The translations under genes and the position numbers were made by a program. Shown one piece after another: positions 43,701 to 53,613 of a DNA stretch of 64,000 nucleotides. Where the stretch lies: assembly GCA_024663395.1 (NCBI GenBank), contig JANFAH010000017.1, forward strand, positions 1,302,001 through 1,366,000. The letters run 5' to 3'. The stretch is from Pisolithus tinctorius. Its lineage: Eukaryota > Basidiomycota > Agaricomycetes > Boletales > Pisolithaceae. Every line of letters begins with the position of its first letter. Within the stretch, counting starts at the first letter, position 1. A model generated the notes under the pieces. It did not search any database and had not been told where the DNA came from. It saw nothing but the letters and a program-made list of their open reading frames with translations.

Positions 43701-44501
43701 CTCCACATCTTCTGCCAAAACGACCCCACCTCATGGGTAAACAACCTCCCCATGGCAGAATTTGCGCACAATCACCACCCACACTCTGTCACCCATCAAT
43801 CTCCATTCTATCTCATGTATGGATACGAGCCGAAACCACTTCCGTCCCTGATTGCGGAAACCCATCTTCCCGCCGCCGAGTCTAGACTCAATGAACTCCG
43901 AAAAGCTAGAGAGGAGGCCCTAGCAGCCCATGACCTAGCAAGAAAAACGATGAAAGACCGCTCATCACGACCCTTCACCCCGTTCCAGAAGGGTGATAAG
44001 GTTTGGCTAGAAGCACGCAATTTGAAATGCTCCTATGAAAATAGGAAGCTTGCACCCAAGTGAGAAGGACCCTTCACTATCTCCGACGTCCTATCTCCCA
44101 TTATGTATTGCCTCATGATTCCCTCACGATGGAAGATTCATAACGTCTTCCACACTTCTCTCCTATCGCCCTATCGTGAAAATGACGTTCACAGACCGAA
44201 CTTCCCAGCTCCTCCGCCTGACCTTATCAACAAGGAGGAAGAGTACGAGGTTGAGGCGATAGTCAACCACAAGAGGTCTGGCCACGGACACGCCTTTTTA
44301 ATCAAGTGGAAAGGCTACCCCTCTTCCAAAAACTCATGGCAGAAAGAGTCACACCTTGAACATGCGGATGATACGCTCTCTGCTTATAAAAAATGCTTCC
44401 CAAAGGACTTTCCCCCTCAGAAACAATCCACTCGATGTTCCACCCATACCATCAGAAACATTACTCTTGAAATGCCTCCTCGTTGCTACACCTACCCCTG
44501 A
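40771..44501 (+). pseudogene. Pol of the chromodomain element (PR-RT-RNase H-IN-chromodomain)
   Basis: One frame, broken only by TGA at 41655, 42873, 43143, 43566, 43674 and 44061 before the TGA at 44499. Protease: VDSRAEISCID, where the usual DSG reads DSR (GGA to AGA at a CpG). [26 protein letters not shown] (near 42080). RNase [24 protein letters not shown]. Integrase: HHDHPSAGHPG with CATCQQNK, CDLITDLP, SD-x-GPQFAS, where x is TGA and the family has Arg. Chromodomain: YEVEAIVNHKRSGHGHAFLI, WKGYPSSKNSW. It would copy and integrate the element, the chromodomain guiding it to histone marks. Confidence 0.92.
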
Positions 44502-45476
44502 GAGCCTTCTCGCCACCACACTCTGTTTGCCCATCAGCAATGACAACCCGCTAGCAATCAGATGATTGCCTCATACCGACTCTTCATCGCCGACCCTGCG
44601 GTTCTCAGCACTGTCTATCATGAAGTGGATGAGAACTCTCCACTTGACCTTGTATACCACGCCACCATCCAAGCCCTTTGGCTTGAGGAACTTTCCCACT
44701 ATGTCAATCGCCAAAACCCCCTTCTGTCCCCCGCCCGCACCATTCTAAATGAAATCGCCGTTCAGCAGGTCCCCCTTTTACTTAGACTTTTCAATGTCCT
44801 TGGAGGCGCAGACCTCATCTACAACGTCCGTCAATATCCTATGCTAATCACTCCCCCTCCTCCTGGGTCTAGAAGACCCTCGACTGCAACCTCCCCTCCG
44901 GTTTCCTCCATGTTGTCCTCCCCTCCGGCATTGTCGCCATCATCGTCCTCCCACTCTTCCCGCTCTCTCCGAAGAGCCGACAGACCTTGCACCTGCTGCT
45001 TGTCAGGCCCTAATCCTCAGCCTTGCGAGTCTCACAGTTCGCCATCTGAGGTGGACCCTGAGATGGCCTTTGGCGTCTCCCGTGCTGAACTTGACTACAC
45101 ATTAAATATCATCGAAACCCTTGCTCAGTTGCCACCAACTCCTGTGCTAAACGCAATGATGGAGTTCGATAGACCCCTTACTCCATCCGATCCACACTAT
45201 TGTCAAGCATGTTACGTCTGTCGCTGCCTTGGCCATATCCACGTCAACTGTGGACAGTATGAATGTCTCCTTTGTCACACCACTCGTCCCAGGCATACTC
45301 AGGTCCAATGCCCTTCTATACGCCCTCGTCGTCCTTTACAGGACAGGATAGCTACCCCCACCCTGGTAGATGATCATACCCTCGTTGGGAGTGAGGATAA
45401 CGACTTGTGCAGCAATGATTTTGACTTTGATGACTCTGCCATCAGCAACATGACTGGAGAACCCTATGGAGAGTAG
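44502..45476 (+). pseudogene. Extra zinc-knuckle module in frame with Pol
   Basis: From ATG 44562 a 304-codon frame runs to TAG 45474. It lies in exactly the pol frame; only TGA 44499 and TGA 44541 separate them, both possible CGA. The protein has a helical N-terminal half (PLDLVYHATIQALWLEELSH), a Pro/Ser-rich middle, and near residues 215-255 two zinc-knuckle-like motifs: CYVCRCLGHIHVNC (C-x2-C-x4-H-x4-C) and CLLC-x6-H-x4-C. It has no membrane span, so it is not envelope-like. It could be a C-terminal Pol extension or a separate accessory protein; nucleic-acid binding is likely from the knuckles. Confidence 0.75.
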
Positions 45477-45500
45477 TTGAAGTCAGGGACTTCAACACTT

Positions 45501-45510
45501 AGAGAGGGGG
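45501..45510 (+). promoter_or_regulatory. Polypurine tract
   Basis: AGAGAGGGGG lies three bases before the 3' LTR. This is the expected place and composition for the primer of plus-strand DNA synthesis. Confidence 0.75.
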
Positions 45511-45513
45511 TAA

Positions 45514-45966
45514 TGTTATGTTTCACCCCTAACTTTTCCTCTTCTGTTGTACATTTACTTTACTTTTGATCTGTTGGACTCAGTTTCCTTTTAGAGCCGT
45601 CTTCTCTCTGATCCAATGGCTCTCTATTTCCACCACTGGCATTACTAGCTCGTTACATGCTTAGGACATGTGTTGTCGTTGTTCAACCAATGGCATAGTT
45701 ACCTCTAGTACATGAGGACACCTCATGGTCCTCCTCTTGTAGTATTTAGGTCGCTGGCTCAAGTCCTGGAGACCCAGACTTGAGCTGCTCAATCATACGC
45801 AGTGTTCTCAGAACTTCGCCCTCAGTGTCCCTAACAAGGACCACTCTTACTGGCATTGCCCTAAAATCCTCTGTCATTTACAGAGGTTACTACAGCTGTC
45901 TGCTTAGTAGAAACCACAGTCTGTGTTTGAGCTCTCCCTACATCTTGACTTCGGTCGAGCGTAACA
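45514..45966 (+). repeat. 3' LTR of the chromodomain element
   Basis: 453 bp, colinear with 39119-39571. At 8 of the 14 variable sites this copy has lost a CG that the 5' LTR keeps, at 2 it keeps CG, and at 4 the copies read CA against TG. CAGTG follows at 45967. Confidence 0.97.
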
Positions 45967-46446
45967 CAGTGCCTTAGCCAATCTCTCAGCCTCCAACCAT
46001 GTTCTCTCCTCTACCCACTCCTGGTAGTCCTCAAAAAGATCATCAACATTGAATCTGTGCTGCCCTTCTGGCTGCCAGAGATCTGCTATTGCTATCACCA
46101 CTGGGATCACCTTGTTCTGCCATATTGCAGATTCCTCGGTCATGTTGCATAGGTTGGCATCGTGCACCTTTGGGATGGAGATCTTGTTCTCATCAATGTA
46201 CTTCCACCATGAGTAGATCCCAGCCTGGGGATTGGTCAGTGCATTGTGTTGCATGGGCTCTAGTGCACTTACCCAAGTCTGGTCCCAGTCCTCCACCCAC
46301 TCGTATATCACCTCTAAGCTCTCCTTGGGCCATGGCACTGTGTTGATTAGCACCCTAACATGCCTTAATGCTGCTGACAGCGAGGTGATGGCCTGGTCCC
46401 TCATGCTGCAAACCGGTTGTGCATCATGGATTGAGTAGGCTTGCAT
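45967..46446 (-). pseudogene. Gene Z, first piece (N-terminus)
   Basis: Starts MQAYSIHDAQPVCSMRDQAI at 46446 and encodes about 160 helical, acidic residues (WPKESLEVIYEWVEDWDQTW, DLFEDYQEWVEERTWLEAER). The frame enters the 3' LTR after AERLAKAL. In the rejoined order N-terminal helical region, Gly/Lys linker and Zn2Cys6-like cluster follow each other, a layout I associate with repeated, uncharacterised Agaricomycete genes. Whether it is a host gene or part of a larger transposon is open. Confidence 0.5.
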
Positions 46447-46483
46447 GGCATAGGCTGTGTATGGGCTTGGGTAGTGGATGCAG

Positions 46484-46954
46484 TGTAGGGAACAAGTTTG
46501 AGTTCCCTAGGAGAAGCTGTCTGAGTCAAGAGTTCAGGGGTGGGGAGTTTTCTTTTTGTTTTATTTCCTTCTTTTGTTTTTCATGTTTGTACCACTGGAC
46601 TTAGTGGCAAGCAGCCATGTTGCTGACTAAGCGCATGTGCTGTGTTTGCATGAGTTCAGTTTACCATACAAGCAGTTCATGTCACAGGCCCTCAGTAGTA
46701 GGGTGATTTTGTCTTGCATTTTGGCATGTTTTCAAAGTTAGAATTGTTACTTTGGGGAGTACCCAAAGGGCCAGGAGGACTGGCAAGAGCTATTAGACAG
46801 ACAGAGCTAAGTCTGCATTTCTAGTTCGCATTTTTTACATTTTACTACTTCTTCTTTTCTCAAAACAGGACCTCCCTTTTGGGTTGAGTGCAAATCTCGC
46901 CCATCACTGATGTTTACTAATTCTGGGTATAACTTCATATTACCTATTCCTACA
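46484..46954 (+). repeat. Solo LTR, family B, copy 3 (GCAG duplication)
   Basis: A 471-bp block with ends TGTAGGGAAC and TTCCTACA, flanked by identical GCAG (46480-46483 and 46955-46958). This copy sets the 4-bp target size for the family. It lies 37 bases upstream of the gene Z start codon. Confidence 0.93.
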
Positions 46955-47418
46955 GCAGATGTAACTGGGGAGTGGGAGTTTGATGAGTGGTGAGCCACCT
47001 TCTGGGCAGGTTTAAATTCCACAGGGCTATCTCATACAATGTGGAATGCCCTTCTGCACAAGGCAGAATTCTGACCTTGTGCCATCATTGTTACATAACG
47101 TCTGCTGAAATTCCACTCGTCTCTGTCACATCTTGGTTCAGTCTGACTGAGGTTGGTCAGCATTTGAAGTCTCCGGGAGGTGTAGGGAGCCATATACTCC
47201 CTGATGCTGGAACAGGAATCTGTCTCTGAATTCCACAGGCCTCTATGACAAACCCATTTTGGAATTTTTCCTGCTTGTGTTTTCATGTTTCCTCCCAACC
47301 CCTGTTGCCTTTGGAGTTTTTTACCAACCTCCCACATGTCACTCAGTCATCAAAATGCTGATCTGAAAATTCCACACTCATGCAGAGTCATCTAGGATTC
47401 AGTAGCTGTGCCACCGCT
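46955..47418. other. No gene seen
   Basis: About 460 bases with several AATTCCAC motifs, of which more lie past 55800, the far flank of R2. It is probably resident DNA into which LTR-B and R2 inserted. No frame or motif is supported. Confidence 0.5.
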
Positions 47419-49093
47419 GTGAGTCAAAGTGAGGTTCAGTGGTGGAAACCAACCAAAACCAACACAAAAGACAAAAAGAGCGAGTGGTGGTGTGCCTATG
47501 TGGTACCTAGATGGTAGAACCTTTGATTTGGGAGGGTTTTTGCAAACTACAACACTCAATGACAAGTGCAGAGGGTTGGGGGTGCTCCTGACAAAGAGGG
47601 AGCAAGAATGTGATAGATTGCGATGGGGTAGACTGCTGGCAGCCTACAGATGGGTGGATGATGACTTAATTCGACATCCTAGGCTGCACTGAGCTCAGGA
47701 AGGGCTTGGAGCAAAGTATATTGATAATAGATGATGATAAGTGAAGTAGACGATAGCTAGACCCTTAATAAAGTCTCAACTATTGAAGCTGATGAATGAT
47801 TTACTGAGAGATGATGAAATGCGAGCAAGAGGGGCTCTCTGATGTCTTCTTCTTTTAGCTATCTAAGTACAGTGATTTATATACAGTACAGGGGCATTGC
47901 CTATGGCAAACAAGGTGCAAACACTTGATAAGTGATTGGTAACTGATAAGTAAGGAATGTAAGCGATGGGTAATCATCTTGGAAAGCATTGGTAAACATT
48001 GGTAAGGATAAGTAAGCCAAAAAGCAAAGAATCAGTAAGCAAAGTCAAAAGATTGGTAAGTATTGGCAATAGGTGAGTCAAGGACAGTCAGAATGTCAGA
48101 GTATGAGTCAAGTAATGTGAGGAACTGGGAAAGCACACTGGAATCACATTAGGGGGAGGCTGTGCATGTCACATCTTGAAGAGATCTCCTTTGGGCCAAA
48201 GTGGGATGACAGAGAGGCAGCACTGATCTGATACCGATACAGTACATCCAAAAGTGGACAGGGTGAGTCAGATGTCAATAGGGGTCAAGCTTTGGGGGTC
48301 TGTGGGGTGACAGGAGCATAGGGGATCACAACTTTCCCCCCCAAACCATCCTCTCAGTGAAGCAAATAAAACTTCATGAATGAGGCTCTGATGGAAGAGA
48401 GGCTGAAGGGGGAGCATCTTCTGCTGTATCTTGCAATAAGGAGGCAAGATGTGCATCATACTCGTCATGGATGTGATCAGGGAGAGTAGAGAACAGTAGA
48501 TTATACTGTAGCTGTTGCAATTTTGGGAGAATGATGGATGAGACTGGTATGAAGATGTTGCAGGGAGCAGGGAGGAAGGATCCATATGCTTCTTGGACTG
48601 GAGAGACTGAAATGACCACATAAGACCTTTCCAAGTGAATGACAGACCTGAGGTGACCAAAGAACATCCTCCTAGAGGTCATGCTGCCAAAAAGAATGCG
48701 CTGTCCAAGCTGGATGGGCTGAGAGGGGGCAGATGAGGATGGGATGTACCAGGATGCTTCAGGATGGAAGCTGGTAGGAACTCCTGGTAGATATATGTAG
48801 CCATGGTCCCTAGCAAAGGGGACAAGCAAAATGATTGATGTGGAGGCAGCCATATCAGAAGAATTAGCGAAATGAGCAGCTTTTGGAGGGAGTGCTGTAG
48901 AAACATGTGGAGTGTGCAAATCCTTTCCAATTTTGGAAGGTAGGATCGCATGGCTGAGCACTACAAGCGAGTGTGGGAATGGTTTCAGTATCTGCAGAAA
49001 TGGCGGAGATATGTCAAAAATTGGAATGCCATACACGGGCGCTTAAGAATTTTGACCAGCACTTAACTCGCTCCCTTCTTTTTCTTTGGCATT
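47419..49093. mobile_element. R element copy 2 (R2), left part
   Basis: Starts TGTGAGTCAAAG. It is split by a LINE at 49094; the rest is 55667-55799. Rejoined length is about 1,808 bp. Flanking 4-mers are CCGC (47415-47418) and CCAC (55800-55803), a duplication with one CpG-to-CpA change. R2 is the most diverged of the three copies but keeps the longest open reading frame. Confidence 0.8.
48374..49036 (-). CDS. R-element reading frame, intact copy in R2
   Basis: 220 codons without a stop, starting MYGIPIFDISPPF. It matches the R1 and R3 frames across the whole length with no indel relative to R3 in the shared part; many differences leave the amino acid unchanged or alike. Conserved blocks: HVSTALPPKAAHF, FARDHGYIYLPGVPTSFHPE, SMTSRRMFFGHLRSV, ERSYVVISVSPVQEAYGSFL, and an acidic C-terminus (IHDEYDAHLASLLQD). 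No recognised fold, signal or transmembrane helix. It runs antisense to the TG-to-CA reading of R. Function unknown. Confidence 0.6.
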   Translation of the reverse strand: MYGIPIFDISPPFLQILKPFPHSLVVLSHAILPSKIGKDLHTPHVSTALPPKAAHFANSSDMAASTSIILLVPFARDHGYIYLPGVPTSFHPEASWYIPSSSAPSQPIQLGQRILFGSMTSRRMFFGHLRSVIHLERSYVVISVSPVQEAYGSFLPAPCNIFIPVSSIILPKLQQLQYNLLFSTLPDHIHDEYDAHLASLLQDTAEDAPPSASLPSEPHS

Positions 49094-49674
49094 TTTTTTT
49101 TTTTTTTCTGAATTAAAGTGCTTTGAGGGTGTGTCTACCCTATGCTGCACTATTCTACCTTAGTTAATGATCTAGCAGAGGCCCCCTGTGGCCTACCACA
49201 CCTTACCAGTGAGTGAATGCCCTAATGGCAGAACCTTCGGTTCCCCATTAGTCCTCCGTTCCCGCCAGCCGTTTTAGACACTCCGCTTTTTCGGTAAGGG
49301 TGGTTTAGTACTTCGGCTAGACGAGTAACTCTAACTACACTTAGTCGACTGCCATGTGGGCGTCGGTTTTGGGTTACGAGCATGTTCTTACATGTCCAGT
49401 TGGATGGGGCTGTCATGACATTATACTGCGCGGTGTGGCGAGGGAGTGGGTTGTCAGTTAACATGTGAACGGTTGGAGCGTGGGATTGGGGAGCTATCAA
49501 GGTGAGGTGGGAGGGTGTGACTGGTGGGTTTGTAGCATGTGTTTTGTGTGTGCGGGGGGGAGAGTAGGAAGGGTGGGGGTTTGGGGAATGGGTGTGGTGT
49601 GAGGGCGTTTGATGGTGTATGTGTGGTTATAGCTGGTTTCGTGTTTATTGTTGAATGTTTCCTGTGGTTTTGCA

Positions 49675-52600
49675 TTATCTTACATCATGTTCAAGTGTAT
49701 GTACCTCACCGAGTACGTGATGAAAGCGTTTGGTGGCATCTACATATTTGAGAAGGTGTGGACAGGCTTTTGGGTTGGACAGTAGGAACGACAGGGAGGT
49801 AGCGTCTCTTCCTAGGGCTCTTTGCATGACGTACCACTCCCTGTCATATCTGGGACACTGGAATAGGAAATGATGCACGCTTTCCAAACTAGTCCTCCTG
49901 CATTGGAGGCAGGTGGGGGTGTTGCTTTGTTTGAGTCGGTGTAAGTGTTTGTTGAGTGGTGCGTGGCCTGTGCAGAGGTGCATGTAGAGGCTCATTTGTT
50001 TCTTGGGCAGGGAGGCGGCTAGTTTCACGAACAAGTTTTTGGGTAGGAATGGATCGATGCTGGTTGTTTTGTCATACCGGGGGGACTTGTTCCAGATTTG
50101 GGACCATAGGGTCTCCAGTCTCGCATTGTGCAGCTGCTTGAGGGTGGCCACACTATGGGGTAGGTTTTTCCTTAGCGCTGGTGGAAGCGCTTGTGGACGG
50201 CTGGTGAAATTAGGTCCTTTTGCTGCTATTTTTGCCTCTTCATCTGTGAGTTCATTGCCTTCTACTTTCATGTGGCCTGCTATCCACCGCAGTGTGATGC
50301 TTTTCCTTGCTAAGCATTCTTTGGTGGTGATTTCTTGGATTGCCAATCTGAGGTGCGTTAGTAGATAGTGTCCTGTTTTCGCTAGTGGTTGCTCACTCGA
50401 TTTGATCACTGCCTGGTTGTCAGCTAGTATGGTGGCTGGGAACATAACTTCCTCCTTGGTTGCAAGGAGGTGCACTGCGAGCAGCATTGCTGCCACCTCC
50501 GCCTCGAACACTGTGTGTTGCGAGGCACTTCCCAAGTGGTACCGCAGCATGGTTACATGTTGGCGGTCTACGTACAAGACCACTGCCACCCCTACACCCT
50601 CCTCCATGCTTGATCCATCAGTGAAGATTAGCATGCGGTCTCTTATTCTTGCTAGGTCTTCAATTGCTTCTTTTTTGTTGGGTGCTATGACAGTTGCATG
50701 TGACAGGCGTTCCATTGGTGGGGTTGGATACAGGAGGATAGTTTCGATTTGCCTGGGATTGACGTTTAGGTCATGTGTCAGACGGTGGAGTGCTGTTCAG
50801 TGGCACTTGACGTTAGTCCTGGCTGTTTTGCTGACGTGTATGTGGAGAGGGTGTTCGCTTGGTAGTGTCGAGAGTCTGAGCGATGCTTTGTATAGCGTAT
50901 GCTGTATAAGGAGTGATGCAGGGGGGATGTGTGTGTGTGCTAGCAAGGTGTCAGTGGGGGTGGTCCTCATGGCACCCATGATTGCTATGGCTGCTGCTCT
51001 TTGAACTGAGAGGAGATGGTTAGTTATACCTTTTGACCCTCTTGTTCTGGCGTTGTGATCTCTGGTATATGTTGGCTGGATCCATACTGGTGCAGCATAC
51101 ATCATCTTCGGTACTACCACTGTTTGGTAGAGTTGCCGCATGAGCTTCATCGGTATTCCCCATGATGTCGCAGATATTCTTCTAAGCAGTAGGGCTTGTT
51201 TCATGCCCTTCGCTATTGTGTGGGCCGCCTGTGTTTTCCATCTCAATTCTTGGTTGAGAATTACGCCTAGGAACCTGTGGGTCGTCGTGGGTGTTATTGT
51301 TGCACCTCTTATTGTTAGCGGGGGTTTGGGCTTGTTTCTGTTGAGCGTGAAGTCCATTAGTGCAAATTTACTTGTCTCAAAACATGAGTTGTGTTTCTCT
51401 GACCAGTCGAAGCCTCCTTCCTCCCGTTCCATCATGTCGGATAATGTCAAGTGGGTGTCTTCGAAGTTCTTGCCAATGGCGATGAATGCCATATCATCCA
51501 CGAAGGCTAGGGTTAGTTCTTTTTTACCTTTTGCCGTTTCCACTAAGTCCACGCTGTAGATGACATATAGGATCATCAATAGGGGGTCTCCTTGTCCTAT
51601 GCCGTTCTTGATGTGGAACCAGTTTGACTCGTAGTCGTCAAAGCATAGTTTCATCTTCCTGTTTGTTAGTAAGCGCTCCATATAGTGGACTATGTCCGGG
51701 GGAAGTCGTCTTTTTCTCATATTGTGTAAGAGTTGGTCTGTGACTGCATTGGGGAATGCACCTTCTATGTCCAGGAACAGCACGGATACTACTTTTCTTT
51801 GTCTCCATGCGTGCTGTATGGTTGTCTTGAGTAGTAGTAGCGAGTCCTCTGTCGATCATCCTGGTCTGCCACCAAAGTGAGTTGCTGGGAGTAGTTGGTG
51901 CTTTTCCAGTATGTATGATGTCCGTTCTGCTACTATTGCTGATAGTAGCTTTGCCGTGGTGTTGAGTAGCGCTATTGGTCGGTAGGCTTTTGGCGTCAAG
52001 TAGTCAGGCTTGCCTGGTTTTCTGAGTATGATTGTGGTGGATTCCCTCCAGGGGTCGTAGTATGTCCGCAGGGTGAATACTGCATTGAAAGAGTGTAGTA
52101 AGTAATCGAGTAGTAGCAGAGATTTCTGAAACACGATATTGGCTACACCGTCTGGTCCTGGCACTTTGTAGGGGTTGAGGTTCTTGACAGTGCGGGTGAG
52201 CTGATCCTTTGTGATGGGGTCCCACATTGTTGCTGGTTCCGGGTAATCGTAGTTTTGCGGTACCGACAATTGGATCGGGGGTGGTGGAAATAACATCTGT
52301 GCGAACATTTTGCTTTTGTCTTCGTTGGAGCTGGCCAGGGTCTCGTTGCTGTCCTCGCTGGTCTTTTTGAGAGTCGGTATTCTGGCTTTGCTTCCATCTC
52401 CATAGGGCTTGGAGATGTATCCGTTCGCTATCCAGAGGTCGCCGTCTCCTGCTTCTTCCAACCAGTTTCTCCAGTGGTTCTTCTTTGCTTCTTGGATAGC
52501 CCTGTCATAGGCTTTTGCCTTGTCCTTACGCAGCCTGTGACTTTCGTGATTGTGAATGGCACGGAAGGCATATGAGGTTTTACTTAGCGTTTTGAGTTCT

Positions 52601-53613
52601 TTGCATAGGGCCATTAGCTCCTTTGTCCACCATCTTTTCATGTGCGGGTGTGGTCGCGATTTTGGTACTACCTTCTCTAGTGTGCTTCGTAGCGCTGCTT
52701 CGATTCCTCTTGTTTTTCTCTGGAATTCTTGCACGTTGGCTATTACTCTTGGGGGGCCGACCTTAGCGAGTTCGGTTTTGAGTGTCTTGTTGAATTCTTT
52801 CCAGTCCATGTCCTGGTAGTTGTAAGTCAGGGTCACCGTAGATGGGGTGAGGTCTGCTTCGAGGTACGTCAGGATCGGGACGTGGTCTGTATTGGGGCCT
52901 CTGTCCTCCGGTCTTGTGTCACAGCTGACCAGGTTCTCCATCGTTGACTCCATACAGAACACGTTGTCTGGGCACGTCCAGTTGCCTGTGGAGGACGACT
53001 GGAGGGTGGGTATGCCTTTGGGCAGTGCTTGTACTAGCCTGTAGTCTGCTATTAGTTCTAGTAGCTTCTGGGCGGATCCGAGAGCTCTTGTTGTGAACAG
53101 ATGGTGGTTGTGGTCCTCGTCCCATAGGGGGTGGTGTCTGTTAAAGTCACCCAACCACAGCATGTGATCGTTCACCGTTGTCCTGACCTTTTCTATGTTC
53201 GCGGTGAGGAAGGTGCTTAGGGCCTCCAGGGTCTGGTCATGTGTGCAGTCGTTGTAGATGTTGAATATTGCATAGGTGTCCTTGGCAGTTCTTAGTTGTG
53301 TTACTACGACGTCCACAGATGGGAAGGCGATCTGTTCCCAGGAATTAGTGCTTATTCTAGAATTAATTAGAGTTACCGCTCATGGTTTGGTGTTTTGTGT
53401 TAGCTTTGTTGAGGGGTATACGACCTTCCAATGGGTGTTGGCCTGTATGTTGCTGATTTGATCGATTGGTGGTTCTTGAATGGTGATTACGTCCCATTCG
53501 TCTGCTATTTGACTGTTTATTAGCGAGTGTAGTGCAGTGTGAGAAGTATTTAAGTTTTGCTGCCATATGCGTATTTTGGTTAGCGTATTGGTGCGTGTTC
53601 GGCGTTCAGGCAT
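49675..53613 (-). pseudogene. LINE ORF2: endonuclease, reverse transcriptase, RNase H
   Basis: One minus-strand frame, about 1,312 codons, interrupted only by TGA at 53380, 51856 and 50797; Arg fits each (GGRPG-x-STEDSL at 51856 is canonical). Endonuclease: IQEPPID, LGDFNRHHPLWD, TDHVPIL. RT: PGPDGVANIVFQ, FLDIEGAFPNAV, GIGQGDPL, AFVDDMAF (FVDD active site). RNase H: IFTDGSSMEEG, FEAEVAAMLLAV, LADNQAV, GNELTDEEAK. C-terminal CLQC-x9-HHFLFQC knuckle. It nicks target DNA and copies its RNA there. Start ATG 53613 overlaps the ORF1 stop. Confidence 0.92.

Larger units (their letters stand above)
39119..45966 (+). mobile_element. Complete chromodomain Ty3/gypsy retrotransposon (CAGTG duplications)
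   Basis: The 6,848-bp element has two 453-bp LTRs, 5-bp duplications CAGTG at 39114-39118 and 45967-45971, a self-complementary primer site, gag, pol with protease, RT, RNase H, integrase and chromodomain, an extra zinc-knuckle frame, and a purine tract. The LTRs differ only at 14 CpG-type sites. All internal stops of pol are TGA. It interrupts gene Z. Structure puts it in the Tf1/sushi-like chromovirus group. It was recently complete but is inactivated by CpG mutation. Confidence 0.96.

Noticed and set aside
40771..45476. TGA read as an amino acid or readthrough codon
   Set aside because: The same TGA pattern appears in unrelated DNA transposons and LINEs, at codons where Arg is conserved, and the LTRs prove CpG mutation in the same element. 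A recoded TGA is not needed.
44562..45476. Envelope-like protein in the chromodomain element
   Set aside because: The position fits an env gene, but there is no signal peptide or membrane span, and zinc-knuckle motifs dominate.
50003..52947. Long plus-strand frames across the LINE (for example 50402-51004)
   Set aside because: They are shadows of the conserved minus-strand ORF2 and have no motif.
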